A stretch of DNA of 64,000 bases from Gnetum montanum (Eukaryota; Streptophyta; Gnetopsida; Gnetales; Gnetaceae): contig MNCI01022355.1 of NCBI GenBank assembly GCA_015680685.1, positions 768,606-832,605 on the forward strand, given 5' to 3'. The position numbers and the translations under genes are program-made. Positions within the stretch are counted from its first letter, which is position 1. The number at the start of each line of letters is the position of its first letter. Of this stretch, positions 60,940 to 64,000 are shown piece by piece. The notes under the pieces are model-generated. The model did no database searches, had not been told where the DNA came from, and was given only the letters and a program-made list of their open reading frames with translations.

Positions 60940-61620
60940 CACCTAGAGAATCACTAACACAAGTTCATGTCAAAAAAGTAAAATTAAATTATTATGACAG
61001 AGCCCATGGATCTGGTGCCAAGGCAAAGGATTGTCTTGATACAATGGAAAAATACTTCGATACATTGAATTTATCAAGCCAAGAATGTTTATAAATTATC
61101 TCCTTGTATTTAAGAGGACTTGTAGTAACATGGTGGAATGAACTGAGATCTCAAGGTTTGATTATAAATTGGCTTAATTTTTATCGATATTTTCAACAAA
61201 AATTGTAACTGATTCTTTCCTCAAGAAGTGGAAAATAAGATTTGATTCCTTAAGATTAAAAAGGCAATCTATAGAAGATTAATACAAGGAATTCTATTAT
61301 CTTTCTCAATATGTAAGTCATTAGGATGAGGGATAATTAGCTTCAAAGTTCATTGGTGGACTACATGCTCAACTATGTCTCCAAACACAAGTTCATAATC
61401 CTCAAATCATTGATGAAGCATATAGAGTTGCTAAGGATTATGAAGAATCAAATCATATATGAGCTACCCTTTGACAAGCAACTCTTGAACAAGCTAGCCT
61501 TCCACAAGAAATGGTAAAGGAAACACCAACCAAAAGAGCTTGATCAAAATTAGTATGTTTTTTTTTTTTTTTTTTTTTTTGTGGTGAAGATCATTTTAGA
61601 TGAGACTGTCCAAAATTGTG
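60940..61620 (+). pseudogene. gag: gag of Chr-1 (degenerate)
   Basis: Plus-strand segments in one frame: LNYYDRAHGSGAKAKDCLD, METEKYF-like MEKYFDTLNLSSQE, then LRGLVVTWWNELRSQG, the tryptophan block of gypsy-type gag. The zinc-knuckle remnant CGEDHFR.DCP follows a run of 23 T (61558-61580) that seems to have replaced its first cysteine. Several stops. Confidence 0.7.
61558..61580 (+). repeat. T23 homopolymer
   Basis: Uninterrupted run of 23 T inside the gag zinc-knuckle coding region. Confidence 0.9.
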
Positions 61621-61729
61621 AACAAAAGTACAAAGGACCATCCAAATTAGGAATCAAAAAATCAATCCAAAAATGAAAAAATGAAAAATTCCAACCACCA
61701 CCATGGCCATGAAGAAGATGTCTACATCA

Positions 61730-62912
61730 ACTAAATTAGGTTTGCATAAATTTCAATTTGCTTTACTAATTTTTGAAGATTTAATTAAAGGTAAAAAAAT
61801 TAAATTTTTGATTGATAGTGGTGCCAGTGGTAACTTTATTTCTTGAAAGTTAATTAATTTATTAAAATTAAGTTTACCTTCTAAGAAAATTATTAAGATA
61901 GAACTTCATAATGGAACGACCATGAGTAGGCATACTAGATATGGAGAAATTAACATTACATTGCAAAACATGCCTTTCATTGATGAATTCTTAAAATTTG
62001 AACTAGAGGATGTTGATGTAATTTTAGAAATGTCTTTCTTGCAAAAATTTGATATTATTGCCCACTTTGGAACTTGTATTTTAAAACTCCTAACCACTAA
62101 CAGAGTTAAGGTTCTAAAGGGAGTAGGAACAAAAAGGAAAATTCATACCATAATCATTAAGCAAGTCAAAAGATTAGTCAAAAAGGGTTCTAAGATGTTG
62201 GTTGTCAAAGTAACCTAACCTTAGAGATCTTCAAGTACTAAGATTCCAAAATAAATTGAGGAATATAAAGATTTGGTATTTGGTGAAACTAGAGAACTAC
62301 CTCTAGAAAGATCTATTAAGCATGATATTGATATTTTTCTTGGTATACAAACTATTTCAAAACCCCCTTATAGATTTTCTACTTCTAAATTAAGAGAAGT
62401 GAAAGTACAATTAGATCAATTATTAGAAGAAGAAAAAATTTGACCTGGTGTATCACCTTGGTTTACACTAGTCTTGTTCATTAAAAAGAAAGATGGTACA
62501 CTAAGATTATGCATCAATTATAGAGCATTGAATAAAGTGACAATTAAAAATACTTATCCTTTGCTTAAGATTAATGATTTGTTTGATCAACTTATAGGTG
62601 CATGTTATTTTTCAAAGATTGATTTAAAATCAGGTTATCACCAAATAAGGATTAAGGATAAAGATATTGAGAAAACTTCTTTGAGAACCATGTATGGATT
62701 GTACAAATTTATTGTGATGCCATTTGGCTTAACTAATGGACTTGAAACATTCATGGCCTTAATGAATAATATTTTTTGTGAATATCTTGACTAGGTTGTT
62801 ATTGGTTGAGTAATACTTGTCAAAGGAAATGGGTAGACTTATTGGTTGAATATGATTTTGAAATCAAATATATCCTCAATAAGCAAAATGTGGTAGCTGA
62901 TGCTCTTAGTAG
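61730..62912 (+). pseudogene. pol: Protease-RT-RNase H of Chr-1 (degenerate, internally deleted)
   Basis: Protease active site FLIDSGASGNFIS near 61815. The linker follows, then RT with [47 protein letters not shown] and VMPFGLTN. After CEYLD (near 62792) the sequence jumps to the end of RNase H (KWVDLLVEYDFEIKYI, VVADALSS), so the YVDD active site and most of RNase H, perhaps 0.7 kb, are deleted. It ends at the insertion of Tat-3. Similarity is to chromovirus pol. Confidence 0.85.
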
Positions 62913-64000
62913 TGAAACACCGTGAAAATTACGGGTCGGCCTCAGGCGAAGATTCGTAGTTTGAGCAGGAGCGCGCCTCAAATTTGTCTAAGGACAAGTT
63001 TACGCTCTATCACGCACAGCAGCGTGATGAGCGTAATAAGCTCCAAAGACAAGTCAAATTTGTCTAAGGACAAGTTTATGCTCTATCACGCACGGCAGCG
63101 TGATGAGCGTAATAAGCTCCGAAGACAAGTCAAATTTGTCTAAGGACAAGTTTACGCTCTATCACGCACAGCAGCGTGATGAGCGTAATAAGCTCCAAGA
63201 CAGTTAAGCAAAATCCATAGAAACGCGACAGGTTGGCACTTGTTCTTGCAACGCTCAACTGATCTTTACGCGCGTTACGCAATGATGCGTGCTCGTGCGT
63301 AGGTCAGAATGCAACAACACGCGCGTTACGCTTCATCACGCACAGCTGTGTGATGAGCGTAAGTTACACTTTGATCATACTCCACCACGTGTAGCTGCGT
63401 GGAGTGTGCTACATTTACGCTGCGTTACGCACAGTTGCGTGATGAGCGTACAACAATCTTAAGCGTGTCGTTGCTACGCCAAAGTTGCGCTCATACATGC
63501 AGCACAACGCGAATGAGCGCAAACGCAGCCGAGACATGTCTATCATGAGCCTGCTCTTTACACGCACAGCACGCAAACAAGCATGTTGTGCGTAGTCGCA
63601 GTTCGACTTAAAAGAATCGCATCGGCGAAACCCGCGACGTTCGGGCCCACATCATCAGGGTTTCACGTATCGCGGCTTACAAATACCCCGGTTGAAAAAT
63701 ATACCAAAAAAAAAAGGAGGGAGGGGGGAAAAAAGGCAGAGAAAACATTAGAGCAAACCAGAGCATCTGAGCACTCATCGCTTTTGTTGGCAGCAGATCA
63801 AGAGGACAAGAGCATTCCACTGAGCAAGGACACATTTATTACCTTGAACAGAGGAACAAGAGCAACCTCTTGGCAACCGCCGCAAACACCATCCTTTAAC
63901 AGAAACAGAACGCAGCGCGCCCGAGCCCAAACGACAGATCCACCCGAAGCAAAGAAGCAGAACAGGAATCGCGGAGGTGTCTTGCCCAGTTAGCAGGTCC
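62913..64000 (+). mobile_element. Tat-3: 5' LTR of a third Tat element (runs off the window)
   Basis: Begins TGAAACACCGTGAAAATTACG like Tat-2, then diverges clearly. It contains a 76-bp triplication, TTACGC/GCGTAA palindromes, and at 63676 TTACAAATACCCC where Tat-2 has CTATAAATACCCC. Bases before it are AGTAG (62908-62912), a candidate duplication whose partner is outside. Confidence 0.85.
62979..63204 (+). repeat. 76-bp tandem triplication in the Tat-3 LTR
   Basis: Three nearly identical units start CAAATTTGTCTAAGGACAAG at 62979, 63055 and 63131. Each holds the palindrome-like TTTACGCTCTATCACGCAC and GCGTGATGAGCGTAATAAG. The Tat-2 LTR has one related copy. Confidence 0.95.

Larger units (their letters stand above)
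54886..62912 (+). mobile_element. Chr-1: chromovirus-like Ty3/gypsy element with an antisense ORF region
   Basis: Proposed as one plus-strand element: LTR 54886-55387, methionine-tRNA primer site, a leader with antisense coding sequence (55518-57788), gag (about 60940-61620) and protease-RT (61730-62800), cut by Tat-3 at 62913. A solo LTR (58635-59609) was inserted into it later. That the LTR and the gag-pol belong to one element is inferred from order and strand, because the second LTR is not in the window. Confidence 0.6.

Noticed and set aside
62922-63143. 73-codon frame at the start of Tat-3
   Set aside because: Produced by the 76-bp repeats, whose length is not a multiple of 3; no homology.

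Overview
This is plant nuclear DNA made almost entirely of nested LTR retrotransposons. No host gene, rRNA, tRNA gene, CRISPR array or bacterial feature could be supported. The elements belong to lineages known only from plants: Tat (recognised by a second RNase H domain), Athila, and a chromovirus-like Ty3/gypsy element. Most coding regions carry many in-frame TAG/TAA/TGA codons of the kind made by C-to-T decay of methylated cytosine. A large, repeat-rich land-plant genome is likely; the species cannot be named. Element names below are mine.

Layout. Tat-1 (+ strand) fills 1-16727; only its 5' LTR is cut by the window edge. An old Athila-like element, Ath-1 (- strand), follows to 26438. It appears inserted in Ath-3 (- strand), whose reverse transcriptase (RT) gene is split between 26439-28791 and 52523-54885 by insertion of Ath-2 (- strand, 28792-52522). 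Ath-2 in turn has its protease split by the young Tat-2 (+ strand, 32509-48737). The 5-bp duplications are exact for Tat-2 (GCAAG) and 4/5 for Ath-2 (ATGGC/ATGGA). From 54886 a chromovirus-like element, Chr-1, interrupts the Ath-3 gag. It holds a perfect solo LTR (58635-59609, duplication TCTCC) and is broken at 62913 by the LTR of a third Tat element, Tat-3, which runs off the window.

Biology. Tat-1 and Tat-2 share one plan: LTR, primer site, gag-protease, spacer repeats, an ANTISENSE gene of about 4 kb, spacer repeats, RT-RNaseH-second RNaseH-integrase, spacer repeats, purine tract, LTR. The antisense gene is the most notable content. In Tat-2 it has a TATA box, a start codon, at least seven GT-AG introns whose reading phase is kept across the junctions, an N-terminal domain resembling the plant branch of the FCP1/NIF HAD-phosphatase family, and a C-terminal coiled coil. 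A homologue with its own TATA box lies at the same place in the decayed Tat-1. Chr-1 carries a different antisense ORF region, also with a TATA box, between its primer site and gag. These are compared and described here; no element in the window is intact.
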